This document shows, piece by piece, positions 1 through 7,626 of a stretch of 64,000 nt of DNA (its first letter is position 1; each line of letters starts with the position of its first letter). The position numbers and the translations under genes were made by a program. The notes below the pieces were generated by a model. That model was not told where the DNA came from. It saw only the letters and a list, made by a program, of their open reading frames with translations, and made no database searches. This DNA is from Streptomyces longhuiensis (GTDB taxonomy: Bacteria; Actinomycetota; Actinomycetes; Streptomycetales; Streptomycetaceae). The stretch spans positions 1,550,001-1,614,000 of the forward strand of contig NZ_CP085173.1 of the NCBI RefSeq assembly GCF_020616555.1, read 5' to 3'.

Positions 1-159
1 CAAGAACGGGTAGAGCAGCGAGACATGGGCGGGCAGGCCCTTTCTCACCAGCGTCGGGTTGACCTCCGCCGCGGCTTCGAGCAGCGGGTTCGCCATGGGC
101 AGGGTGATCACCAGAGCGCTCCGGTCCTCCGGGGCGCGCCCCTCGCCGACGGCCGTCAT
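1..159 (-). CDS. 2'-5' RNA ligase-like protein, N-terminal part (runs off the window)
   Basis: Only the first 53 codons are inside the window; the reading frame stays open to base 1. The peptide begins MTAVGEGRAPEDRSALVI and reaches AHVSLLYPF, which matches the first HxT/HxS half of the two-histidine phosphodiesterase fold seen in 2'-5' RNA ligase and cyclic phosphodiesterase proteins. A GGAGG ribosome-binding site lies about 10 nt before the ATG at 159. The second histidine motif would be outside the window, so substrate and activity cannot be judged. It is separated from the LAETG gene upstream by a terminator hairpin and is probably a separate transcription unit. Confidence 0.6.
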   Translation of the reverse strand, partial: MTAVGEGRAPEDRSALVITLPMANPLLEAAAEVNPTLVRKGLPAHVSLLYPFL

Positions 160-188
160 GGCCACCTCACCTCCGTGCTGGGACATGC

Positions 189-224
189 GTGCGGGGGCGG
201 ACCAGGAACGGCCCGCCCCCGCAC
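189..224 (-). terminator. Intrinsic terminator hairpin after the LAETG gene
   Basis: A perfect 12-bp GC-rich stem (189-200 pairs with 213-224) with a 12-nt loop starts 7 nt beyond the stop codon of the LAETG surface protein. There is no T-run, which is usual for Streptomyces terminators. Confidence 0.75.
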
Positions 225-230
225 ATGTTC

Positions 231-866
231 TCAGCCCTGAGCGGCGCCGCGACGCTTGCGCGTCGCCCATACGAGGCCGCCACCCGCGAGGATCACCACG
301 GCGGCCGCGCCACCGATGAGCGGCGTGGCGCTGGACGAGCCCGTCTCGGCGAGGTCACCCGAGTCGGCGCTCGGCTTGGACGAGGGCACCGCGGCAGCGG
401 AGCTCGTCGCCGTGCTGGGCTTGTCGCTCGGCGTGGGAGACGCCGTGTCGGCCGGCTTGGACGGCGTCGGAGTCGGCTTCGGCGTGTCCGACGGCTTGGG
501 CGTGCTGCCCTCGCACACCGGGGCCGTCTTCGTCTCGTCACGCGAGTACTGGTCGCCGTCGCCGGCCTTCACGACCAGACGGACCGCGAGTTCCTTGCTG
601 TGCTCGGGCAGGTTCAGCTTCTGGTGGAAATCGTTCTTGAACGTCTCGGTGGGCAGGAGGTCCTTGCCGTCCACCGTGACGGTCACCGTGTTCTCGGACC
701 GCGACCCGTAGTTGGTCAGGTCGAGGCTGACCTGGGAGCAGGTCACCTCCCACACGGGGGTGTGCGCCTGCGCCGGGCTCGCGAAGAGCCCCACGCCGAA
801 CGCACCTGCCGTGGCGGCCGCTATGAGGGCGCCCGATGCCCGCCACGTCTTCTTGTTCTCAACCAC
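231..866 (-). CDS. LAETG-type sortase-anchored surface protein
   Basis: Secreted, cell-wall-anchored protein of 211 residues. Residues 1-34 form a signal peptide ending in a PAQA cleavage site. A compact extracellular domain follows (about 35-118, one Cys at each end), then a long Pro/Thr/Ser spacer (about 120-165), the sortase motif LAETG, a hydrophobic segment and a basic RKRR tail. LAXTG with alanine in position 2 is the class E sortase signal typical of Streptomyces. The start is GTG at 866, chosen because a GGAGGA site lies just upstream in front of an AT-rich stretch. The extracellular domain suggests an adhesin-like role, but I recognise no specific ligand. Neighbours give no functional clue. 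Confidence 0.85.
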   Translation of the reverse strand: MVENKKTWRASGALIAAATAGAFGVGLFASPAQAHTPVWEVTCSQVSLDLTNYGSRSENTVTVTVDGKDLLPTETFKNDFHQKLNLPEHSKELAVRLVVKAGDGDQYSRDETKTAPVCEGSTPKPSDTPKPTPTPSKPADTASPTPSDKPSTATSSAAAVPSSKPSADSGDLAETGSSSATPLIGGAAAVVILAGGGLVWATRKRRGAAQG

Positions 867-903
867 AGAATTTTCCTCCGCGATGTGTTCGCCCCGTTTG
901 ACA

Positions 904-917
904 GTGCGCGCACACTA
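904..917 (-). promoter_or_regulatory. -10 element and palindrome upstream of the LAETG gene
   Basis: On the minus strand TAGTGT (912-917) matches the Streptomyces TAnnnT -10 consensus. It overlaps a perfect 10-bp palindrome GTGCGCGCAC (904-913) placed where a repressor would block transcription start. No good -35 is visible at 17-18 nt. Confidence 0.35.
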
Positions 918-972
918 CTCCTGGCGCACCGGGGGCTCGCAACCGCCTCCCCCTTATCCCACGCCCCCTGGT

Positions 973-2178
973 TCAGAGGGAGTTGGGAGCGTCCCCGAAG
1001 TCCGGGATGTCCAGGCGTGCACCCCCGCGCAGGGCCGACTCGTGGGCGACGATGCCGGGCAGGGTGTAGCGCGCGGCCACCCACGCGTTCACCGACGGCA
1101 GGGTCCTCGTGGCGACGGCGGTGACGAAGTCGTCGACGAGGAAGTGGTGGCTTCCCTCGTGCCCGTTGGGCATGTGGTCGAACTCGCGGGGCAGCCTGGC
1201 GCGGTCGTGCACGGGAGCCGATCCGGAGGTGAACGCGTCCCTGAGGGCGGGAGCGATGTGCTGGAGCGAGGGGTCGTCGGCCGGCAGCGTCGGCTTGGGC
1301 CGCAGGAGTTCCGAGATGTCCTGCACTCCCTTCTTGTCCTGCCAGAAGCTGACCGTGGCCAGCTGCTCCATGCTGGCGTCGGTGCCGAAGAACCGGAACC
1401 GCGATTCGCGGATGTGCGACGGATAGCCGACCCGCCGGAACTCGTTCGTACGGAACGAGCCGCCGCCCGCGACCTCGAAGAGCGCCGTCGCGTTCGACAG
1501 GTCGTTGCCGAACTGGCTGACGTCCTTGTCGAAGACCCCGTCACCGCGCTCGTCGGGCACACCGATCGCGGAGACGCTCACGGCGTGGGTCTGCCAGGCA
1601 CCGAGCACACCGCCGACGGAGTGCGTCGGGTAGAGCAGGGGCGGATAGCTGGCGGTGGCCTTCCAGTTGTCGCCGCCGCTGTACCGGTAGGCGTCGTAGA
1701 AGCCGAGGTCCATGTCGTGGACGTAGTCGCCCTCGGCGTAGAAGAGCCGCCCGAAGGCGCCGTCGGCGATCTGATTGCGGGCGTGCACCGTCGCCGGGTT
1801 GTACTGGCTGGTCTCGCCCATCATGTACGTCAGCCCCGTGTCGCGCACGGCGTCGATGATGGCGGCGATCTCGTCCTCGGTGATCGCCATCGGCACCGCC
1901 GAGTACACGTGCTTCCCTGCGCGCAACGCCTGCAGGACGAGCGGACCGTGGGTCCAGCGCTGGGTGAAGACCGCCACGGCGTCGACCGCGTCGGACTCCA
2001 GCATGGCCTCGAACGAGGGGAAGGTGCCGGTGAGCCGCTCGGCGGCGACGAGCTGTTCGGCGCGCTCCGGCAGCAGGTCCGTGACGTGGATGTCGCCGAC
2101 ACCGGGGTGGGCGCGGAACAGTTTGGCGAACTGCCCGGAGAACTGCCCGGCGCCGACGATGCCGATGGAGAACGTCAT
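973..2178 (-). CDS. Gfo/Idh/MocA family oxidoreductase
   Basis: NAD(P)-dependent sugar or inositol-type dehydrogenase of 401 residues. The N terminus MTFSIGIVGAGQFSG carries the Rossmann GxGxxG motif. The second strand and the conserved AGKHVYSAVPMA loop (around residue 90) correspond to the family's EKP-type motif, here with AVP instead of EKP, so the usual lysine is not obvious. A GAAGGGATCC ribosome-binding site supports the ATG at 2178. It is the last gene of a sugar ABC operon (permease-permease-binding protein-oxidoreductase), which suggests it oxidises the imported sugar or a derivative, as in 3-keto-sugar pathways. The substrate is not predictable from sequence alone. Confidence 0.85.
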   Translation of the reverse strand: MTFSIGIVGAGQFSGQFAKLFRAHPGVGDIHVTDLLPERAEQLVAAERLTGTFPSFEAMLESDAVDAVAVFTQRWTHGPLVLQALRAGKHVYSAVPMAITEDEIAAIIDAVRDTGLTYMMGETSQYNPATVHARNQIADGAFGRLFYAEGDYVHDMDLGFYDAYRYSGGDNWKATASYPPLLYPTHSVGGVLGAWQTHAVSVSAIGVPDERGDGVFDKDVSQFGNDLSNATALFEVAGGGSFRTNEFRRVGYPSHIRESRFRFFGTDASMEQLATVSFWQDKKGVQDISELLRPKPTLPADDPSLQHIAPALRDAFTSGSAPVHDRARLPREFDHMPNGHEGSHHFLVDDFVTAVATRTLPSVNAWVAARYTLPGIVAHESALRGGARLDIPDFGDAPNSL

Positions 2179-2190
2179 GAGGATCCCTTC

Positions 2191-2273
2191 ACAGACTGAA
2201 CTTCACTGAACTGCACTGAACTGAACTGCACGGAACTTCACTGCGCGCCCCCGAACTTCCCCCGACTTCAACT
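2191..2273. repeat. 10-bp periodic repeats between binding protein and oxidoreductase genes
   Basis: Imperfect tandem units of the type CACTGAACTN recur with an exact 10-bp period from 2191 to about 2230 and continue degenerately (GAACTTC, CACTGG) to the binding-protein stop. The tract fills the 95-nt gap inside the operon. No ribosome-binding or terminator function is evident. Confidence 0.7.
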
Positions 2274-3617
2274 TCACTGGGAGAGCAGGAGGTTGATCTG
2301 GCTGTTGGTGCGGTCGAGGCCGCCGACAGGCGCGTCGTTGGCGTAGATGTCCTGCATGGCGGGCCGCATCAACGCATACACGTCCGCCGCGTAGTTGGTG
2401 ATCGGGAAGGAGAAGGTCGTCTTGTCGGCGACCGGCTTCGTGAACGCCGTGACGTCGATGCCGTCCTTCTTGTACGCGGCGACGGCCGCCGCCGTGCCGT
2501 CCTTGGTGGCGGGGAACACGATCCCGTGCTCGCCGACCGTCCGCTGGCAGGCGTGGGAGGCCAGGTAGGCCACCCACTTCTCGGCGCCCGGCTTGTTGCG
2601 CGCGTTCTTGGTGATGGAGTCCGCGAGGCCGTTCATCATGGTGGCGCGCTTGCCGCTCGGGCCGACGGGGGTGACGGCCGTGCCGGTCCGGATGCCCTTG
2701 AACCCGTAGTACGTCTTGATCATCCAGGAGCCGTTGAGCGAGGTCGCCGCCGTGCCCGAACCGAACTGCACATCGGGGCCGTTGGTCTGGGAGAAGTCCT
2801 TCTGGGGCGGGAGGTAGCCCTTCTTGGCGAGGCCGAAGTACCAGTCGATCGCGGCCTTGAACCTCTTGTCGTCGTAGTTGTAGTGGGTGCCCCAGGCCGG
2901 CTGGTCGGTATAGCGCCAGCCCATGGACGCGGCGAACGCGCTCCACTGGGTCTGGCCGTCGCCGTCGCCCGCGTCGTTCGTGGCGAGGCCGTAGACCTTG
3001 ACGTGGTTCTTGTCGAAGCCCTTCTCGTCGCCGCGCACCCCGTTCCTGTCGACGGTCAGACGGGCGATCGCCTTCTCGAAGGTGCCGCCGTCCTCGGGGT
3101 TCCAGGTGAGGTTGTTCAGCCGGCCGGCGGTCAGTCCGGCCTCGCGCGCCATCTTCTTGTTGTAGAAGAGGGCGACGGTGTCCCAGTCCTTCGGGGCGCC
3201 GTAGCGGTGCCCGTCCTGGCCGACCCAGGAGGCGGCGAGCCCGGGCTGGTAGTCCGCGTTCTTGATGGTGCGCGTATGGGGCAGCTCGTCGAGGGGTGCG
3301 AGCACCTCCAGGTCGGCGAACTGGGCGAACTTCTGGATGTGGTCGGTGAACACGTCGGGCTGGGTGCCCGCGATGAAGCTCGCGGTGAGCTTGGTCCAGT
3401 AGTCGTTCCACCCCATCTGCGTGATGCGGACGTCGAGGCCCGGGTTCTCCTTCTCGAAGTCCTTGGCGCAGGCCTCGTAAGCGGGCCGCTGGTTGGCGTC
3501 CCACAGCCAGTACGTGACGGTGTGCGCGTCCGAGCCGGAGGAGGATCCCGCCGAACAGCCGGACACCAGCGAGAGGGCGAGCGCCCCCGCGAGGGCGCTG
3601 AAGGCACGCAGTCGCAT
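2274..3617 (-). CDS. Sugar ABC transporter substrate-binding lipoprotein
   Basis: Extracellular binding protein of 447 residues, family 1 (CUT1, maltose/oligosaccharide type). A lipoprotein signal MRLRAFSALAGALALSLVSGC with lipobox VSGC gives a diacylated Cys21. The mature part has the usual pattern of the family (YWLWDANQRPAYEA, then TQPDVFTDHIQKF, ending in TNSQINLLL). A GGCAGGAAC stretch precedes the ATG. It lies 15 nt after the second permease gene on the same transcript and delivers sugar to that permease pair. No ATPase is encoded here, as is common in Streptomyces CUT1 systems, which share the MsiK ATPase. Substrate unknown. Confidence 0.9.
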   Translation of the reverse strand: MRLRAFSALAGALALSLVSGCSAGSSSGSDAHTVTYWLWDANQRPAYEACAKDFEKENPGLDVRITQMGWNDYWTKLTASFIAGTQPDVFTDHIQKFAQFADLEVLAPLDELPHTRTIKNADYQPGLAASWVGQDGHRYGAPKDWDTVALFYNKKMAREAGLTAGRLNNLTWNPEDGGTFEKAIARLTVDRNGVRGDEKGFDKNHVKVYGLATNDAGDGDGQTQWSAFAASMGWRYTDQPAWGTHYNYDDKRFKAAIDWYFGLAKKGYLPPQKDFSQTNGPDVQFGSGTAATSLNGSWMIKTYYGFKGIRTGTAVTPVGPSGKRATMMNGLADSITKNARNKPGAEKWVAYLASHACQRTVGEHGIVFPATKDGTAAAVAAYKKDGIDVTAFTKPVADKTTFSFPITNYAADVYALMRPAMQDIYANDAPVGGLDRTNSQINLLLSQ

Positions 3618-3632
3618 CAGGTTCCTGCCTCT

Positions 3633-4556
3633 CTACTTGATCCCGCTGAAGCCGATGGAGTTGACGATGCGCCGCGCGAAGCAGCCGAAGAGCACGAGCA
3701 TCGGGAGCGCCGCCACGAGCGTCGCCGCCATCAGGCCCGACCAGTCGGTGCCGGTCTGCGGGGTCTGCGCGCGGAAGATGCTCAGCGCGACGGTGAGCAC
3801 GCGCGAGCTGTCGCTGTACGACACCATCAGCGGCCAGAAGTAGTCGTTCCAGGCCGTGATGTACGTGAGGACGCCCAGCGTGATCACGGGGGTCGACGCC
3901 ATCGGCAGCAGCACGCGGAAGAAGATCCGCACCTTGCCGGCGCCGTCGAGCAGCGCGGCCTCCTCGACCTCGCGGGGCAGGTTCATGAAGAACTGCCGCA
4001 GGAAGAACACCGCGAAGGGGGTCATGAACAGGCTGGGCAGGGCGATCCCGAGCAGGGTGTCGACCAGGCCGAGCTGCTTGATCAGCACGAAGTTCGGCAG
4101 GAACGTGAAGATGGTCGGCACCATGAGCCCGGCCAGGAACAGGCCGAACATCCGGTCCCTGCCGCGCCAGCGCAGCCGGGCGAAGGCGTATGCGGCCATC
4201 GCGGAGAACAGGATCTGGCAGACGGTGATCAGGGTCGAGACGACCACGGAGTTCAGCAGGTAGCGCCAGAAGTCGATCGAGCCGCCCGCGCCGCCCTGGG
4301 CCAGAGCCTCCTTCGTGCTCTGCTGCCCGAAGACCCGGGCGAAGCCCCCGCCCGTGAGGCCGGTGGGCAGCGGGGACGAAGGGTCGGCGGTGAGCCCGGT
4401 GTTGGAGGACAGGGCGGTGCGCAGGATCCAGTAGAACGGCACCAGGGTGATGACGACGATCGCGGTCATCACGGCCCAGGCGAGGGCGCGTCCGGGCGAG
4501 ATCCTGCGCCGGGCGCGGGCGTGGGCGCGGGGCGCTGTGGGGGTCACGGCGGCCAT
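3633..4556 (-). CDS. Carbohydrate ABC transporter permease, MalG-like
   Basis: Inner-membrane permease of 307 residues with six predicted membrane spans and a periplasmic loop after the first span (about residues 50-95). The cytoplasmic EAA loop that docks the ATPase is clear: EEAALLDGAGKVRIFF followed by LLPMAS. The C-terminal GFSGIK is typical for MalG-type subunits. It follows the MalF-like gene by 28 nt and precedes the binding protein by 15 nt, so the three are one operon. Gene order permease-permease-binding protein differs from the maltose locus at 24.5 kb. The ATG at 4556 has AGGAG about 10 nt upstream. Confidence 0.9.
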   Translation of the reverse strand: MAAVTPTAPRAHARARRRISPGRALAWAVMTAIVVITLVPFYWILRTALSSNTGLTADPSSPLPTGLTGGGFARVFGQQSTKEALAQGGAGGSIDFWRYLLNSVVVSTLITVCQILFSAMAAYAFARLRWRGRDRMFGLFLAGLMVPTIFTFLPNFVLIKQLGLVDTLLGIALPSLFMTPFAVFFLRQFFMNLPREVEEAALLDGAGKVRIFFRVLLPMASTPVITLGVLTYITAWNDYFWPLMVSYSDSSRVLTVALSIFRAQTPQTGTDWSGLMAATLVAALPMLVLFGCFARRIVNSIGFSGIK

Positions 4557-4584
4557 GGCGATGGCTCCTCTCTCTCGCTCGTCG

Positions 4585-5556
4585 CTAGCCGAGGTCGGTG
4601 TGTCCGGCGCGGGTGAGCCGGTACTGGATGACGGTGATCACGCTGAGGACGACCAGGAGGGCGACGGACATGGCGGAGGCGTAGCCGAACTGGAAGCGGC
4701 CGAACGCGGAGCCGTAGATGTACAGCTGGAGGACGTTCGTGGCGTTGGCGGGCCCGCCTGCCGTCGTCACGGCGACGGAGTCGAAGACCTGGAACGAGCC
4801 GATGACAGTCATGATCAGGACGACGGCGAGCACCGGCCGCAGGAGCGGCAGCGTGACGCGCCAGAACATCCGCCACTCGCTCGCGCCGTCGACCTTCGCC
4901 GCCTCGTACACGTCGGAGGGGATGGCCTGGAGCCCGGCGAACAGGAGCAGCGCGGTGTAGCCGACGTGGCGCCATACGTTGATCAGCGCGATGGTCGGTA
5001 TCGCCCAGGTCTCGTCGGTCAGGAAGGGGATGTGGTCGAGGCCGAACACGCCGATGACGCGGTTGCCGATGCCGAGCTGGGTGTCGAGCATCCAGAGCCA
5101 GACGATGCCGGCGACGACGTTCGACACGAGGTAGGGCGTCAGGACGATGCCGCGCAGCAGCGCCGACTTCGTCAGCCGCTGCATCAGGACGGCGATGGCG
5201 AGCGCCGCGACCGTCTGGACGCCGATGTTGATGACCACGTACTCGACGGTGACCCTCAACGACCCCCAGAAAATGGGGTCGTTGACCATGCGTACATAGT
5301 TGTCGAGGCCGACCCATTCGGCGGGTGTGAGCAGGTTGAAGCGGGTGAAGCTCAGATAGATCCCACGCAGCGTGGGCCAGAGCAGGAAGACCAGGAAACC
5401 GAGCAGCGCCGGAGCGATGAAGACCGCCGCGAGGGCGCCGTCCCCTCCGCTTCCTCCACCGTCCCGTTCTCCGGTCCGGTCCTTGGTCTTCCGCCTAGCT
5501 GGTTCGGCACCAGGCAGCCGCACTCGGGTGGGTGGGCTGCTTGAGGCGACAGTCAT
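4585..5556 (-). CDS. Sugar ABC transporter permease, MalF-like
   Basis: Membrane permease of 323 residues from the chosen start. The sequence shows an arginine-rich N terminus, a first membrane span FIAPALLGFLVFLLWP, and the conserved EAA loop YEAAKVDGASEWRMFW. The frame is open further upstream to 5613, but the ATG at 5556 (MTVASSSPP) is preferred because GAGGGAG sits about 8 nt before it and the upstream residues are not family-like. First gene of the operon, divergent from the ROK regulator at 5767 across a 210-nt promoter region with two inverted repeats, so it is probably repressed by that regulator. Confidence 0.88.
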   Translation of the reverse strand: MTVASSSPPTRVRLPGAEPARRKTKDRTGERDGGGSGGDGALAAVFIAPALLGFLVFLLWPTLRGIYLSFTRFNLLTPAEWVGLDNYVRMVNDPIFWGSLRVTVEYVVINIGVQTVAALAIAVLMQRLTKSALLRGIVLTPYLVSNVVAGIVWLWMLDTQLGIGNRVIGVFGLDHIPFLTDETWAIPTIALINVWRHVGYTALLLFAGLQAIPSDVYEAAKVDGASEWRMFWRVTLPLLRPVLAVVLIMTVIGSFQVFDSVAVTTAGGPANATNVLQLYIYGSAFGRFQFGYASAMSVALLVVLSVITVIQYRLTRAGHTDLG

Positions 5557-5599
5557 CCGAGACTCCCTCGTCCGCGACTCGTCCTCGTGCCGATTACTT

Positions 5600-5625
5600 T
5601 TGACGCGGAACAATCATGGCGTCAA
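5600..5625 (-). promoter_or_regulatory. Inverted repeat and putative -35 upstream of the sugar ABC operon
   Basis: TTGACGC (5600-5606) and its exact reverse complement GCGTCAA (5619-5625) are separated by 12 nt. Read on the minus strand, one arm supplies a TTGACG -35 box pointing toward the permease operon. It may be an operator arm pair for the adjacent ROK repressor, although its sequence differs from the palindrome at 5703. Confidence 0.45.
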
Positions 5626-5671
5626 GAGGCATGCGCAGACCTTCTCAGGGCGCCTTTGGTGAAATCCGACC

Positions 5672-5719
5672 TTGACATTGCTTCCACCTCGGAATAATTC
5701 TGTGTCACAGGCTGTGACA
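5672..5719 (+). promoter_or_regulatory. ROK gene promoter with palindromic operator
   Basis: TTGACA at 5672-5677 is followed after 17 nt by TAATTC (5695-5700). Immediately downstream, covering the expected start of transcription, lies the perfect palindrome TGTCACAG-G-CTGTGACA (5703-5719). Position and symmetry suggest autorepression by the ROK protein; binding itself is inferred. Confidence 0.65.
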
Positions 5720-5766
5720 GACTCAGGCCCGCACGCCACCCCTTCGACAACCAGCGCGAGGAGCCC

Positions 5767-6921
5767 ATGAGCGCACGTACCGCGAGCTGGCTGCCCCTGA
5801 GCCCCGGTGAACGCGCGGTGGCGATCGAGGTGTTGACGCACGGCCCGCTGTCCCGCAGCGAGATCGCCAAGCGGCTCAACCTGTCCCCCGGCAGCCTCAC
5901 CCGTCTGACCAAGCCGCTCATCGAGTCCGGCCTGCTGGTCGAGGAGGCCACGACGGCGGCCTCAATGCGCCAGGGACGCCCCTCGCAGCCGCTCGACATC
6001 GTGGCCGGGTCACAGAGCTTCGCCGGGTTCAAGATCACGGGTGACGCGGTCTACGGAGTGGTCACCACCCTCAGGAGCGAGATCGTCGCCCGCCGCTCCG
6101 AGCCCCTGGACACGCACGACCCGGAGGAGATCGCGGACCTCCTGCACCGGATGACCACCGGATTCCAGGAGAGCTTCCCCCGCCTCGCCGGAATCGGCAT
6201 CGGTGTGGGCGGCAACGTCCGGCACCGGGCGACCGTCGTCACGAACGCGTTCCTCGGCTGGGAGGAAGTACCGCTGGCCGAGATGGTCGAAGGGCGCACG
6301 GGGCTGCCCGTCGTCGTCGACAGCGACGTGGCGGCGCTGGTCGAGGCCGAGGCCTGGTTCGGCGCCGGCCGCGGCCTCGACCGGTTCGCGGTCCTCACGA
6401 TCGGGGCGGGCATCGGCTACGGCCTGGTGCTCGGTGGACGCCTGGTCCGCACCGGCGAGGACGGCCACGGGGTCGGCAAGCGCTGGATCATCAACGCCAA
6501 CGGCCCGCTCACCCCGGAGGGCGAACGGGGCAGCGCCGTGGCCCTGTTGACCATCCCCAGCATCTGTTACCAGGTCCGCGCGGCCACCGGCAGGGACGTG
6601 ACGTACGAGGAGATCCTGGCCGCCGCCGCGTCCGGCGACCCGCTCTGTTCCCGCGTGATCGGCGAGGCGGCGCGGGCCCTGGGCACGCTGGTCGCACAGA
6701 TCGCCAACTTCGCGATGCCGGAGAAGATCCTGCTGGCCGGCGAGGGGGTGGGCCTCGCCGATGTCGCGGGCGGCGTGGTCCACGAGGCGATCCTCGCCAA
6801 CCGCCACCCCATGGCGGACCCCGTCCCCCTGGAGACGAAGGTCTCCGACTTCCACGAGTGGGCCCGCGGCGCCGCGGTCCTGGCCATCCAGGTACTGGTG
6901 CTGGGGACGAACGAGGGGTGA
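5767..6921 (+). CDS. ROK-family transcriptional regulator with a lost zinc motif
   Basis: Winged-helix DNA-binding domain at residues 10-70 (GPLSRSEIAKRLNLSPGSLTRL), then a sugar-kinase-like ROK domain with GIGIGVGGN, NDVNA-like VDSDVAALVEAEAWFGAG and GAGIGYG. The usual ROK zinc motif CxCGxxGCxE is replaced by TPEGERGSAV, so all three cysteines are missing while the flanking glycines remain. GAGGAG precedes the ATG. Divergent from the sugar ABC operon and therefore its probable regulator, with the sugar or its phosphate as inducer. Loss of the zinc site may mean it binds ligand differently or is purely a repressor with no kinase activity. Confidence 0.9.
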   Translation: MSARTASWLPLSPGERAVAIEVLTHGPLSRSEIAKRLNLSPGSLTRLTKPLIESGLLVEEATTAASMRQGRPSQPLDIVAGSQSFAGFKITGDAVYGVVTTLRSEIVARRSEPLDTHDPEEIADLLHRMTTGFQESFPRLAGIGIGVGGNVRHRATVVTNAFLGWEEVPLAEMVEGRTGLPVVVDSDVAALVEAEAWFGAGRGLDRFAVLTIGAGIGYGLVLGGRLVRTGEDGHGVGKRWIINANGPLTPEGERGSAVALLTIPSICYQVRAATGRDVTYEEILAAAASGDPLCSRVIGEAARALGTLVAQIANFAMPEKILLAGEGVGLADVAGGVVHEAILANRHPMADPVPLETKVSDFHEWARGAAVLAIQVLVLGTNEG

Positions 6922-6928
6922 GGGCGCC

Positions 6929-7435
6929 CTAGCGGGGGCCGCGGGCCGGGTCGAGCAGGACGCCGGCGATCAGATCGTGGACCAGGAACTCGCCCGGCCC
7001 ACGGTTCTCCTTGAGCCGGTCCAGGTCGGCGGTACCGAACCAGCCGTACGCGGAGTGCTTGGACCACTCCAGAGCGGGGTGGTCCAGATCCCCGTCGACC
7101 TCGACGACCCAGTCGGCCTCGTGCCGTCGGCCGCCACCGTCGTCGCCGGTCCAGGTGGAGACACCGGGGAACGCATCCACCCGCCGCAGGCGCCAGCCCG
7201 TCTCCTCCTCGATCTCGCGGGCCAGCGCGCCGAGGAGACTCTCGCCGGGCTCCACATGGCCGCCGACGATGTCCCACGTGTCGGGAAAAAGGCGCCGGTC
7301 GGGGCTTCGTCTCTGCGCGAAAGCCTGTCCCTGCGCATTGAGGATCACGGCACCCACGGTCCAGACCTCGCCCTGCTTCATCACGGGTGGCGCAGGTGTC
7401 ACGGCGGTCTCTTCGAACTGCTCGCGCGGCGGCAT
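6929..7435 (-). CDS. Nudix hydrolase
   Basis: Pyrophosphohydrolase of 168 residues. The complete Nudix box GHVEPGESLLGALAREIEEETGW fits Gx5Ex7REUxEExGU, with the metal-binding glutamates present. Upstream, QRRSPDRRLFPDTWDIV is the usual strand preceding the box. The frame is open to 7642, but the extra N-terminal residues are low-complexity Arg/Ser, so the ATG at 7435 (MPPREQFEET) was chosen; MKQGEVW at 7381 is an alternative. It converges with the ROK gene, leaving only 7 nt between stop codons. Substrate (nucleotide, CoA or other) is not predictable. Confidence 0.85.
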   Translation of the reverse strand: MPPREQFEETAVTPAPPVMKQGEVWTVGAVILNAQGQAFAQRRSPDRRLFPDTWDIVGGHVEPGESLLGALAREIEEETGWRLRRVDAFPGVSTWTGDDGGGRRHEADWVVEVDGDLDHPALEWSKHSAYGWFGTADLDRLKENRGPGEFLVHDLIAGVLLDPARGPR

Positions 7436-7626
7436 GGCGCCACTCTGGAAGGACACCGACGCGACCCGGCAGGGCAGCGGGAGCCGGGGCTGACAAGGAA
7501 CCGACAGCGTCCGTGCGCTACTGGTCTGAAGTGCCCCGGTACGTGGCATCGTGGAAGGTGAGCGCACCGCCCGTCCCGCTCCGCGTGAGCGGCCCGCACG
7601 GCGGCGCGCACCGCGGAGCGAAGGCG

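Noticed and set aside
189-1124. Long plus-strand frame opposite the LAETG gene
   Set aside because: Arg/Gly-rich shadow of the minus-strand gene; no ribosome-binding site or family-like sequence.
2526-4616. 696-codon plus-strand frame opposite the ABC transporter genes
   Set aside because: High GC keeps antisense frames open; the minus strand encodes clear transporter subunits with motifs and ribosome-binding sites.
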